Assembly (NCBI GenBank): GCA_013146195.2
Contig: CM028381.1
Span: 61,138,744-61,202,743 of the forward strand
Source: Codonopsis lanceolata
Taxonomy: Eukaryota > Streptophyta > Magnoliopsida > Asterales > Campanulaceae
Length of the DNA stretch: 64,000 nt
Direction: 5' to 3'
A model generated the notes under the pieces. The model was not told the origin of the DNA. It did not search any database and saw only the letters and a list, made by a program, of their open reading frames with translations. Made by a program: the position numbers and the translations under genes. Below, piece by piece: positions 48,325 through 60,398 of the stretch (positions within the stretch are counted from its first letter, which is position 1; each line of letters opens with the position of its first letter).

Positions 48325-49797
48325 TTCACGAATTGTGGGATTTGTGGTTGCAATGGATCGCCGTGCCGGGTTGCACACACCCCTCCATCGATGGCCACGG
48401 TGGGGAAGTAGTTGATCTTAGTTGTAGTAAGTAAACATGACTCTGATCACTATGAAACTCGAGCGAGGATTGTTTCGGGGACGTCGATACCACGAATGGG
48501 GTTATCGAGGACACGTTTGTTTCCGCAGGAGTTGCACGCTGGAAACGGAAAGGAAAATCATCTTCTCTCTTATGTGGTTTATTTTACGAGCACTTGTATG
48601 AATTGTTGTGCTACGTGGTTATGATATGATATACATGAGATGATGATTACTTGATGAAATGTTATGATAAGAAATGTAACATGCTAATGAAATGATGACT
48701 TTTGATATAGTGTTATACTAGAGACATAACATGCTAATCATGATTAAAATGGAAACCGTTGTCTTTCATATATAAGTTCTTATATGAATTATGTTAAAGG
48801 ATGAAGTGTGAGGCCCATGGAATAATTGAGTTATGTGAATGATGTTTTGATGAACAGTGCAATATGAAGATAACATGTTAAATATATTGGAATTGAGAAT
48901 TATATTCTATTGAGATGAATTACTTATGATGAATTATGCAAATGATGTTCTATGAGACTATGGTTAGGTTTCGATTTGTGTTATGGATTATTCCATGAAA
49001 TGTTATATCATGAGCATGATATGAGATGTATATGATTTATTTGAGCATAATGCCATGCCATGACATTGCATCTTTAGTAGCTTACTAAGTCTTTATGACT
49101 TACTCTGTTTACCTTGTTTTCCGTAGATTCGAGCCGAGATAGTGATTTGAAGGAATCCGCTGAGTCTACGATAGAACGTGTGGTTCTGTGAGAAGGTTGC
49201 TATTAGTTTATATATTTGTAGTCCTTGTTTTGGAAAGTTCGATTGGGAAGTGAAGTTATATAAACTTAACTATGGGTAGTAAGCCTTGTGATTATTTAAT
49301 TGGTACTTGTTTATGTTATTTAGTCTTTTGTGAGCTGACGGATGTTAGTCGCGCCATGTTAATAATAATATTGTTCTATCCATATCAAATTATTTATATT
49401 GTTGGTTATGTTTTACTCCGGCATGTTTTTAGCCGTTAAGCATGCTAGACTAGAGTTGTAGACTTAGTTTAATGTTGGATTCCGGCTGTAACGTCGCCGA
49501 TGACTTGGTATGTAAATTGATATTTAATTATATTGCATGACAGGTGGTTTTGTTTTACGTGCCCAATGTTGCGTCATGTGATTTTAATTTTTGGACCGAG
49601 AGATTCATTACCTCTTTGGTTGTGTTAGTTTGAGCTTGTTAACTCGGGCGCCACCGTTTAATTATGTTATTCGCTTCCGCATGTGTTAAAGTTATTTGCG
49701 TATCGCCGTTATGGTCTTACCCGTTTTTTGTTATCTTGTGTGTTTTTGACGGCACGACCTTGGGGTTTGTTATTGGGATCCGGGTCTGGTCGCCACA

Positions 49798-50795
49798 ACT
49801 TATCTTCTAGAACTTTTTCATCTCATTTCTCAATTCTTCAAACCCATCTATTTCTCCCAAGACCTTCACCGTGCTCTTACCAAACCGTCTATTGCTACAC
49901 TTACGTTTCTCTTTAGAACTAACTCAATAGCAGACCTCCTCTACCCTTCTACATCTCATTCCTCAACCACCCGTCCTAACATCTGCCTTAACCCTATTTT
50001 TCCCTTTTCCCAATTCTTTCTTGAACCTTTTTCACCTCGCTCTTCTCCTCTCAGTGACTCAGACACTGACATGAGGTTAACCAACGACCTCCCACCCCTC
50101 CTCCTCCAACCACTACTGAGGTACCCCTTAGCACCCCTTCCACATCTACTGGCTCTTCTTCTTCAGCCTCTGTTGAGGAAGTTATCCCAGTTGACCTCGT
50201 CTCTGATCTCATACCTCCAAGCGTCACCTATGAACAACTCCTCACCTTCCTCCGCTCCAACCAAGCCCAACTTGATACCCTCATCGCCTCTGTCACCACC
50301 ACGGCTTACTAGATGGAAGTGATGAACTATGGCTTGAACGCTACTCACTCCACCATCTTTGACATTGGTAACGTGGTTGACCAGCTCCTAAACAATAATG
50401 CTCAAGCCTTCACTACTTAACACTTTCTAGTTCAAGACCAGCAGGAATCTTTTCTCAGCATGCGCCATTTCCAACAAACCAACATCCATGAACTTTTTGA
50501 TGAGCTAAAGGCTTTTGTCACCCAAACGATTATTGAAGGCCGCGGTGACAACGTCACTTCAGTTCGTCATGTCAAATGAGCAAATCAACGAGCTGCTGCT
50601 GCCGATAGGGCCTGGATTGATGCCATCAGGGAGGAGAGAGCAACTCATTATTTGAACATCGCATTGATTGAAGAACATAACATATTAAGAGAAAGACTCA
50701 ATGATCATATCCGAATTTGGGTGGGTGATTATTTGGAAAGACGCAAGACACAACCGCACTTTTTCAGATTAAGTATATTTTCTCATTGTTCTTAA
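49798..50795 (+). pseudogene. Copia-3 envelope-like ORF, part 2 (C-terminus)
   Basis: The ORF resumes after the solo LTR with Ser/Pro/Thr-rich sequence, then SVEEVIPVDLVSDLIPPS near 50170 and LLTFLRSNQAQLDTLIASV near 50236. It continues with YGLNATHSTIFDIGNVVDQ near 50328 and a charged, probably coiled-coil end (AAAADRAWIDAIREER, IRIWVGDYLERR). It ends at TAA 50793-50795. Three in-frame stops (TAG 50310-50312, TAA 50418-50420, TGA 50577-50579) stand where CAG, CAA and CGA would each need one C-to-T change. It matches the Copia-2 ORF end at 21205-21600. Confidence 0.8.
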
Positions 50796-51177
50796 TTTTT
50801 GTTCATCATTGCTTTTGTAAAAAAAAATCTGATGTTAAAGCACCTGTTTGACTTATAGAAGCTTGTTTAAAAATCATGTTGTTCTCATCTCTGCTTACTT
50901 ATCTCACATGATTATTTAAACTTCGAATTTAAATCATTAATCTATTCACATATTGCTATCTACGAATGTTTAAACTTTGCTTTTGTTTGTACTTGCTCTA
51001 CAAATTCTTCATCATGAAAGTACTTAGACTAGTATCTCTTTACTAAGACTACTGCTCTTAAAGGCATGCCTGCTGTTATTCAATTCAAAATTATTTTTAA
51101 GGGCATGTTATTATCTATGTGCATGTTCAAGGTCTTCTAGTATTAGAGATGATGACATCAACCAAATAGGACGAGAT
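50796..51177 (+). other. Copia-3 3' untranslated region and polypurine tract
   Basis: AT-rich sequence similar to 21640-22044 ends with the polypurine tract AGGACGAGA at 51168-51176, one base before the LTR. Confidence 0.8.
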
Positions 51178-52461
51178 TGTTGATCCTCATAGGTTCTAGA
51201 TTTGCTTGTATCATGCATTTAATTCTATTGTACAGTGGCTAAAAGGTCTGTGTACTGGTTAGCATGGCAACTGTCTTAGAATCAAGGTTTGTAATAGAAT
51301 ATGTTTAGTGTTAGTTTATCTAAGGCATGGACCAGCAATCTTCAACAACAGATCTTGAAATCTTCCTTCACTAGCAGTCCTCCAAGTCTGCTCTGGCGTA
51401 ACATGAAGATTGTGCAAACACGTGGAGTCTAGGTCATATATTATTAATCTAGATATTTCAATTTCTAGTTAATAATGTTCAAATTTTATCTTTATCAGAT
51501 TTCCCTCCAAAAGGAAAACGAGGATGCATTGACTGGCACACTACAAACAACTGTACAACTGTCTCTCTGATATGAAGTTTAAACAAGTCTGAAGCCATTA
51601 TCTTATTTGGCTAAGAAGACATTCAGACTCTACACACTTGCAACCTGATAGTCCCTCTGGTTGTTCTGTCTATTCTTGAAACACTGCATCTCTGATACTT
51701 CTCTGCTGGACAAAACCTCTATAGCATCGAATGCATTTAATGCATATTATCGTTGGAGACATCTTCCTTATCTGAATCTAAAGGTTCTCAAGATCTCCCT
51801 TCGTATATATTCCAGCATTGAAGACTTGAAGAAAACACTCTTGAACATTCAATACTCAGGCCATTAATCTCCAACCTTCAAGCATTCAAGAGATCTACAA
51901 GGATGAGAACTAACACTCTGCCAAACTTATTGAAGCTGCAACACTTCTCTTCATAATTCATTACAACTTCTTTAGTTTGCATTTACTGTTCTGTTACTTA
52001 GCACTAGAGAGAATACATCTTCATTGATTATTCCTCTCATCAATATACACTCGGTTAAAAATCTTTGTACACGATCCATTAGTGATCTAAGTGTAATAAC
52101 TTTAGTGGATAAACAAATGCACCTTTCAAAATCCAAGGCTAACCACTTTGGTAGTAACGTAGTACTTTATAGTACGAACCACTTCTAATTCCTGTGTACT
52201 ATTTTGATTTTTTATTCTTGATTTTATGTTCTTTCTGATCTATCCATTGCACTCAGCATTACTCTAAAAAAACTGCTGCTATACTTCATTATAGCCAGCA
52301 GTCCTTCTAACTACTTCTCTTTCACTCATTATTCCGCTGCCCAAACTTAATTAATAAGTTGGTTGTTTTTAAAGAGAAGAAATACTTGTGATAAAATTTT
52401 AAATTGTAACTATGCTATTCAACCCCCCCCCCTTCTAGCTTAGTTTGAGGTGGAGACAACA
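51178..52461 (+). repeat. Copia-3 3' LTR
   Basis: It begins TGTTGATCCTC and ends GGAGACAACA, 1,284 bp. A run of C residues plus CTTCTAGC lies near 52422-52440. About 900 bp of it (51557-52461) are repeated in reverse at 8772-9680. The sequence after it is the interior of a reversed G2 LTR, so Copia-3 inserted into G2 sequence. Confidence 0.9.
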
Positions 52462-55400
52462 AACCTCAACGACTAAATATGCCGGAGACAACAACAACAG
52501 CAACAAAAACAACAACTGAATACTAAATGCCCTAAAGCTACTGCGTGCGCGGGAGACAACTTAAATAAACACTATTACAACGAACAACTGCTCGACACAA
52601 CACGTCGACCCAAGAAAGAAACACCTCCAATAATAAAACCCAAGTACTCTACCTGACTGCAAAGTCTATATAACTTTACAACAATTGTCCTCACATGAAT
52701 AAAACGATAATAAATGATACAGATCGCAATAATAAACCGATGAGGAAATGGGACTCCACGAGATATAACTCGGAAAAGTTAGTTGCTACTAGCACGAGCA
52801 CACGATCTCAAGTTGAACTACCGATCAGCTATGCACAACTACTGTCACGATCTATACGCTTCAATATGGCTAATGAACAACTTCACACTAGAAACAAAGT
52901 ACGAAGTGAGTCATAATGACCGAGTACGCTACTACAAATAACATGATAATATGTACAGTTATAAGTAATCATGGTAATACATTAAAAATATGTGAACATG
53001 TATCATTTAATCCATGATAATTCACATAAATACCATTCCCTTTCCTTTTCCTAAAACCCTTAATGCAACACAATTATAATCGCATGAATACATATAAATA
53101 ACAATACAAATCAGGGTATACTTCTCTGATTATAACAACCCTATTGAATCAGGATGTGCCTCCTTGATCTGCTTCCGTCGTGTTACCCCTACAAGTCATG
53201 TGCCCTCGATACTGATTTCTTGGTATTGACGTCCCCGAGGCATCTCCGCTCGAGAACCATAGCTTCCAAGGTCGTGCTTTACTGCTACAATCAATGGACA
53301 GCTACATCCCCACCGCAGCCAACGGTGAAGGCGTGTGGAACCACTAGTCTCCGATATGGCGACCCATAGCTATCATGAATCTCATAATTCGTGAAGGCGA
53401 TGCGTTGTCCCATCATTGACTAACCACACAAAAAACCCCGATAAGGCTCCTATATCGGGTTACCTTATCAAAACCAAACCCAACAAGGCATCCAATAGAT
53501 GATCACCCTGTCTAAACCTAGGAGGTTAGTATTCCTACTTAGACATCTACCTTACACATATTGCAAGATAATTAATATCAGATGCATGCATATATTAGCA
53601 AGTATAACACACATAACAAGACTAGTTATTTAGTCTATCATCCATATACACATTGAGTTCATAATGATCCTCGAAAACAAACTTCATAAATCTGAATTAA
53701 GTTCCTAATCAATCCAAGCCAAGTAGGTTTCTCACTCTACTAAATATATCACAATCATGCATATCTATGTCATGAATCAATAACCACATATACCGTGATG
53801 ACCAATTAGTTCAACCTTAAACCATATACCATGACCATATATTTGGTCTAACAACAACTTATTCCAAGCTGCCTAATGGTTACGACAAGGTACTCTTCTC
53901 CACTGTGATCAAATAGTGGAGGGTGGGTGCATGATGATGGGCTGGCGACCCATCACTACCACGAATCTTACAATTCGTGACGGTGATGCATCGTTACCAT
54001 CGAGACAAGACAAGTATGCCACCGACTAATGGAATGACAAGTAGATGTTCACTCATTAAACAATCAAGTAGGGAACGAGCTCGACAAGAGCGAACTCGTC
54101 CATGTCAAGTAGATTTTTACTCATATTAAATCAAGTAGGAAGAGAGCTCGCTCAAGACAAGCAAGCATGTTATCCACGACATGTTCACGATTAATCATAT
54201 ACATTACCTTAAGAGCTCAATTGAGTCTCGAAAATACAAGTGTCAAGTTGTCCATCGAACGTTATTCAAGCTCCAAAGGCTAGTAATCTAGTCACATGGA
54301 TTTCTAAGTGTGAAAGGATCTCACCACGATCCTAATAAGGTCTAATCGTTCCTTAACTCGAATCCATTGAGTCTTCGCTACAATTATTCCCAAATTTAAT
54401 ACAAATGTTATATGCATTTCTATCCCTTCTCCATGTTTAAGCTCATGTATATCTAGGTTCGTATTTCATTACGAAGCCTTAGTTCAACAAGTTCACCATT
54501 CCACCTATTAGTGGAATCAAAGTTCAATACATGTACACGAATTAACTTTCAATAGGATATTTCAAGAGAAAATTATGATTGGAGCCAAGATATGAAATAT
54601 GCTTATTCAATCATATTCATAATACAAGCAAGAAGAATTCAATCATTAACAAGGATCATGGTCATGCTTTTTCATATCACCACGTAGATTAGAAATGGAA
54701 ATTCATATTGTCAAGACCTGACTATAATTACGTCTCATAAGTAAAAATATTGAAATATACACGAATATTATCTTCTAGAATAATACAAGTTAAGTTCATA
54801 ACTTAATACTCACAATTCAAATGATTCTTGAGGCTACCTAGATTGTCTAGGTTTACAATCAACAAGGTCACACGCTATTCTTTCCTCATTCAAGTCCTTG
54901 AGGGTTCAAGATAAACCATGTTATAACACTACGAGATTCCATTGAAGTTCTCTAAACGATAAGGGCCATGAAATACACTCAAGGAATAAACTCATAGGAT
55001 ATAGTCAAGAATCTTTAAGGTGTCCGAGCGATACTAATTCGCAAGACTGAGGCAATACAAGTGTGTCTTAGAAAATAGCTTAGTTATCTTTGCGACATTT
55101 CAAGTAGACTCTAAATGTAGAGGGCTAAGGTATAAATCATCACTAATTCCAAACCATCCTATAGACGGATTTTCTAATTCACCATCATGGATTCCTAAAG
55201 GCGTTCACAAGATCTTCAAGCAAGATTTCTAGCGAGTCAAGGTGGGTTCATGCTCACAAGGCGACTCTCGTGAGTGGGGTTCCTATCATATTAAACTCCA
55301 ATTTCCATGTGAAGTCTACTATAGTCTAGATTGCACTCTCACAAGACATAGGACTTCATTTGAAGTTCACAAAATATCAATAATCTTAGTTCATAATTTG

Positions 55401-55933
55401 ACCATTTCAAATGTCCCTTATTCGAATCACCCATTTGTGACCCAAGCATCCTCAATCCAACGACTAGCGATAAATTCACACTTAACATTATCCAAGGACT
55501 TGGATTAGAGTTTTAAGCCCTAGACCAATACAAAAACACCAAATTGGTCTTACCCGATTAATTCTCGAGTTCTCGAATTGCAACTCAACGAACATGAAAA
55601 GTCATAGAATTTATCCTAGGCTTAAATAACAACTTTTATAATTAATTGATTCCATTTGGGTCAAATTACAAAGTCTCAAATTCTAGGTCAAGACATAAAT
55701 TCAGGATTTAATAATCTTCCGGGTTTTAAACCCAAATTACAAGTGATTCCATACTACAATACTCCCATGAACACAATAAACCCATCGAGATTCAAACCCA
55801 CATGTTCACTAATCAAAGCCCCAATTAAATCATCCAATTTAAACATGCCAACACAAGGAACCAAGGGAGACAAGCCTCCACAACCTAGCATCATTTTAAG
55901 CTAGAGAGGGAAAGTATAGGATGTAGTCACGCA
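52462..55933 (-). repeat. Reversed G2 LTR fragment (right arm of inverted duplication)
   Basis: Its reverse complement matches 5286-8771 along the whole length, by eye roughly 93-95 percent. Examples are the block 53160-53420 against 7810-8080 and 55242-55508 against 5717-5983. It ends where a G1 LTR head starts at 55934; the part equivalent to 3875-5285 is not seen before the gap. There are no genes. Confidence 0.88.
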
Positions 55934-58661
55934 TGTAAGACCCCAATTCCCTCCCTATAGCTTGAATCGCGTGCAATGCCTCGCATTTCCTCCTTGGTTG
56001 ATCGCTTGTTTGGTTCGTGAGAGAGTCTAGATGTGTATGAGAGATCACATTAAGACCAAAATACTTTTAAGAGATGCCATTTAATTGTTGACTTGCTAAA
56101 GTCACAAGTCATAACTCGACGATAGTCGAAATGCGACGCGATTGAGAGTTTACTCGAGTTTTGTGTTCCTCGACCTTGATTTGGTCCTAGATCTTTACAT
56201 GATGATTTATTAACATGTTTAGATGTGTTAGACTTCTATTCGGATGTATTCCTTAAGTCTCGTGAAGTTTTGACGCTCCGAGGATAACAATTCTCCTTAT
56301 CGCGTAGTTTGAGATTGAGCCGGTGATCGATCGCTCTCCTTTCTAGAGCTCATTTCTCCTATCCTTGTTGTTAATCATCTGAGGAGTATTCATGCCTATT
56401 TAGTATCCTTTTGAAGTGTTTATAATTGGGTTGTTGCCCGTCTGCTTGCGGTTTCATTGGGTTGTTGCCCGTCTCTGGCTTTGGTTTCATCAAGCTGTAG
56501 CTGCTGTTGTAGCTGTTGCCTGTAACTTGCGCCCGCTTTCACCTCCGAGTTGTTTCGGGTGTTGTTTATGAGAGTTTAGACCTACTTTAAAAGTGTTTTG
56601 AGACTTGGATGGTTTAGCTAAGAGTATGAGGACATTAAGGGTTGAATTATAGGTCGTTTCGAAGATTTAAGGCTTGCGGTTGCATGCGGGAGAGACCAAG
56701 ACCAAGCAAGGCAAGAAACAAAACCAAGATTTTTGCAAAGCTGGAGCATGCACACATGGGGGTCACCATGCGACCGCATGGTCCCCCTCGGGGACAGATC
56801 TCGATTGTTTTGAATTGTAGTCTTTGTTGACCAATCAAAGCACACTTAAACCCACCCAAACCCATCCTAAACCACTCCTAAACCACCCTACCTATCAACC
56901 AATGCATGCTTAACATCTTTTGGGAGTTTTGAGTGCATGGAAACCACTTGGCAAGAAGGAACATCAACATGCATTGGTCACTTCCTCCCACCCCACTATT
57001 CAGCCAAAAGGTGACCAAATACATTCACCAAAGCCATTTTCACCCTCTCTCTCCAAAAAACGTGGCCGGGCATTTCTGAAGGTTTGAGAGTTCTTGGGAG
57101 GTTCTTGAGTGTTCATAAATGGTGGCCAAAGCTTGAGGAGTCCATCTACAAATCCAAGCCATAGAAGTGAAGAGGAAGATGAGGAGAACCCATTCCACCC
57201 CTTTGCATGTTCGATTTGTTTACTTGTAGGATGATTGTAGGTAAGCTACTATACTCTTCTTATATGATTTTTTGTGCTCATTGACCCTAAGGAAAACAAG
57301 GGTGCTATTTGAGGTCAATGAGTGCACATGCATGCTTTGTGCTGTTAGAATTATAAATGGATATATGTTTGGGAGTTGAAACATACTTATTGAACCTTTA
57401 ATTTTGGTTGTGAGCATGATAGGTGAATTTTCACAATCGATTACTTGTTTGAATGTTTCATTTGACTTTTTATGAATAGAGTTGACTATCATGCAGCATA
57501 TAAGAGAGTGATGTCATCTAATTCATGATTTTTTTGTTATGGACATGTATAATGAATTATCGTTATGGATTACATGAATAAAATATAATGTTGACTTTAT
57601 TGGCTTGGAGTTGACTTTATGCATATAAGCATATGTTCACAACACTAATTCATGAATTGAAGGTTATGAGCATGCTAAATGAATTTATATCTTGATTATG
57701 AGTATGCTTAATGAATTTATCATGTTTGTTTGGATAATGGTTATTTTGAATGAAAGCATGCTTGATTAAATGCTAACTTGAGAGACATGCTTGAAATGTG
57801 ATGTTTGACTTTAAATATTAAGTGTTGACTTATGAATGATGATTTGGGGTTGTTGTTGGGAAGGTATGAATTGTTGGGTTACATAATGTTGTTAACGAAG
57901 AACTTAGCCATGAATGATAGCTAATGAATAATAGGAGGCTATAATGCAAAATAGATTTCAAAAAAAGAGTATAAATGACTTCTCAGCCAATTAAGAGTTG
58001 GACTAATATGAATATAGTGAATCACATATTGAGATCCTCGAATTTGGCGTAGTTTTGATGGAGGTTAAGCCTCGGCGTTTACAAGGTATGAAGAACACTT
58101 GGGTATTAGAACTTGATAATATTGCTAATGTATTTATTTGTTAGTTAGCATAGAGATGCATAACTATGTGGGTTAGTAAATTCCACTTGATTGGATTAGT
58201 GCACAGTGTTGTACTTTTTGGTGAGCATTTGAGTATGGATTACTGTTTGCTTCTTTTGGTTAGTCTTTGGCGGAATGATGCATTGTCTTCACAATTGTGG
58301 GATGGTTGCAATGGATCGCTTGAGTTACACACCCTCCATCGATGGCCACGATGGGGAAGTAGTTGATCTTAGTTGTAGTAAGTAAACTTGACTCGATCAC
58401 TATGGAACAGGCGGGGATTGTTTAGGAGACGTTGATACCACGAATGGGGTTATCGAGGGACACGTTTGTTGAGTTGTGTGGAAGCTTGAAGGAAAATCTC
58501 TCTCTCTGTGTGGTTTATTTTACGAGCACTTGTATATGAATTGTTGATATATGAAGTGATGATGATTACTTGATGAAATGTTATGATAATGTAACATGCT
58601 AATGATGACTTTTGATATAGTGTTATACTAGAGATATAACATGCTAATCATGATTAAAATG
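55934..58661 (+). repeat. G1 LTR, forward, cut by the gap
   Basis: It starts TGTAAGACCCC and matches 39870-41880 and then 47764-48760 without the LINE. Compared with that copy it lacks about 220 bp equivalent to 41236-41452 (join at 57343) and shows many small deletions from 58000 to 58660. It has an intact LINE target site GATTAAATGCTAA at 57764-57776. It interrupts the reversed G2 LTR; the left flank is ACGCA. Confidence 0.88.
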
Positions 58662-58761
58662 NNNNNNNNNNNNNNNNNNNNNNNNNNNNNNNNNNNNNNN
58701 NNNNNNNNNNNNNNNNNNNNNNNNNNNNNNNNNNNNNNNNNNNNNNNNNNNNNNNNNNNNN
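58662..58761. other. Assembly gap, 100 N
   Basis: Exactly 100 N; the right side starts in an A/G-rich low-complexity tract, a plausible cause of the break. Confidence 0.99.
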
Positions 58762-60119
58762 AAAAGAAAAAAAGGAAAAAAAAGAGAAAAAAAAAGAAAA
58801 AAAGAAACTCTCTGAGCAACTTCCTCAAAATCTCTAAGCTCTAAAAAAGAAGGAAAAAGATCAATCACTCTTGGACCACCCATAACCCTGACAAAGCCAA
58901 AAGCCGGCCTCCCAACCATATCCACAACGGGTCCAAAAACCAACTTTATCAAACCCACGGCCTAAAAAAGCGACAATGGTCCTTCGGGCCGCCTTTCAAA
59001 AATAAAAAAAATACACACAAATCCACAGCCCAAAATACATTTGAATCGGAGGCCAACCAAATCCTCGACCCTAAAACTAATCCATCCCAAACACTTAAAC
59101 ACTACACTGACCTAGTTGCAACCTAGCTCTGTTTCAATCGGTTGTAGCGTGATCGGATCGGGGAGACGAACTCCTTGCTAAAGACACATGAAATTATCAA
59201 AAGATAAATGTTAAGTAGGGTCCATGAAACTCATGATACTTGGCGATAAACTACGGATCATGACTCTTCTTTTGTCCATTAGAGTCATCCTCTTTCTCGA
59301 GCATACTCATTTCTATCTCCCACAAAGTCTCTCCAAATCGAGTCATGCAGGGGCATCCCCAGTTAATTTCTCCGGGAACATTCGTCATGCAAAATTTGGT
59401 TGATCAAATTCATCACAGGGCTTCTCCGCCAAACTCATTGGATACATAAAGACTCATCATCTCAGGAGCATTTGTCATTTCCATCTACTTGCTGAAGAAG
59501 CGAAGAAACTACAAAGATCGCCAGAACAAGACTTATCTTCGCATGCATTGAAGGCGGCTCCCTATAAGGTAAAAGCTCGCTAGGTTGAAAACTTAGAAAG
59601 AGCGGCCTAGGCAAAAGTTAGAGCACAAAAAAAAAAAAAAAAAAAAAAAAGTGGCCCCTCGAGGCATCGATTAGTAGGATTTACTAATCTTGATTGAATT
59701 CCTTTCTTGAATGATGCACTAGTCAAAAGAAAAAATGACCCGACATCCCATTCACCTCCATCTCAAATATCACCATCAACTCCTATATTCATAACTCTTC
59801 AAAGCCAACCCGAAAGCCACATCTCAAGCTCTTATATTACATTTCCATCACCTTGCCTTATCTTGTCTTAACATGTTTAAAGCGAGATGATACACATGCA
59901 CATTCAAAAGTCCTTTTTCTAAGAAAAAAAAAATTGCATTCGCATGCTTGCATCTTTGTTTGCATCCTTTTCTTGCATCTTATCGGTCTTCGCACGTCGG
60001 CCTATAAATGTTCGGCGACATCTCGCCAGGATCACCTCCCAAAGATCCTCCACAACATCATCAAAGCTACAAGCCAATCATCGACATCATTACGTCACAA
60101 CACTTCATAAAATCATCGC
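58762..60119 (+). other. Tat-C 3' noncoding region
   Basis: A purine-rich start is followed by sequence matching the reverse complement of 27500-28000 and, from 59380 to 59880, one copy of the block that is duplicated at 26586-27430. AGAGCGGCCTAGGC lies at 59602. There is an A-tract at 59630-59650. No gene is supported. Confidence 0.65.
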
Positions 60120-60390
60120 TTCTCTATCTTTGGGATAAGCATTTCAAAAAAAAAAAAAAGATCATCATCGCTTCTCTTATCTTTGGGATAGCATTTTGAA
60201 AAAAAAAAATCATCGCTTCTCCTATCTTTGGGAAAAGCATTTTCAAAAAAATCATCGGCTTCTCTATCTTTGGGGGATAAACATTTTCAAAAATCATCAT
60301 CGCTTCTCCCTATCTTTGGGAAAAGCAAATTTTCAAAAAAGTTCAAAAGCTTTCCACGTGATGGGGAAAGCCCATTTTCAAAAAGGTTGC
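60120..60390. repeat. Short array of GCTTTTCCC-type hairpin units, opposite orientation
   Basis: About six units of ATCGCTTCTCC-TATCTTTGGGA-AAAGCATTTTCAAAA type occur, the reverse complement of the array at 24826-26240, here much shorter. Confidence 0.8.
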
Positions 60391-60398
60391 GTTTTGGG

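Larger units (their letters stand above)
39870..49797 (+). repeat. Solo LTR, family G1, forward, carrying a LINE
   Basis: The LTR runs from 39870 (TATAAGACCCC; the relative at 55934 starts TGTAAGACCCC) to CGCCACA at 49797. A perfect 5-bp TSD ACTTA lies at 39865-39869 and 49798-49802. Without the LINE and its second TSD copy the LTR is about 4.05 kb. It contains no retroelement coding sequence of its own. It lies in the envelope-like ORF of Copia-3, which resumes directly after it. Confidence 0.9.
31189..52461 (+). mobile_element. Copia-3: Sirevirus-like Copia, interrupted by four insertions
   Basis: Own sequence lies at 31189-33699, 36888-37990, 38446-39869, 49798-52461. The order is integrase, RT, RNase H, envelope-like ORF, PPT, 3' LTR. 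Insertions are a reversed solo LTR, a MITE and a forward solo LTR that holds a LINE. The 5' LTR, gag, protease and integrase zinc finger are missing: the left edge is cut by the Tat LTR ending at 31188. The bases after the LTR are AACCT. Confidence 0.9.
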
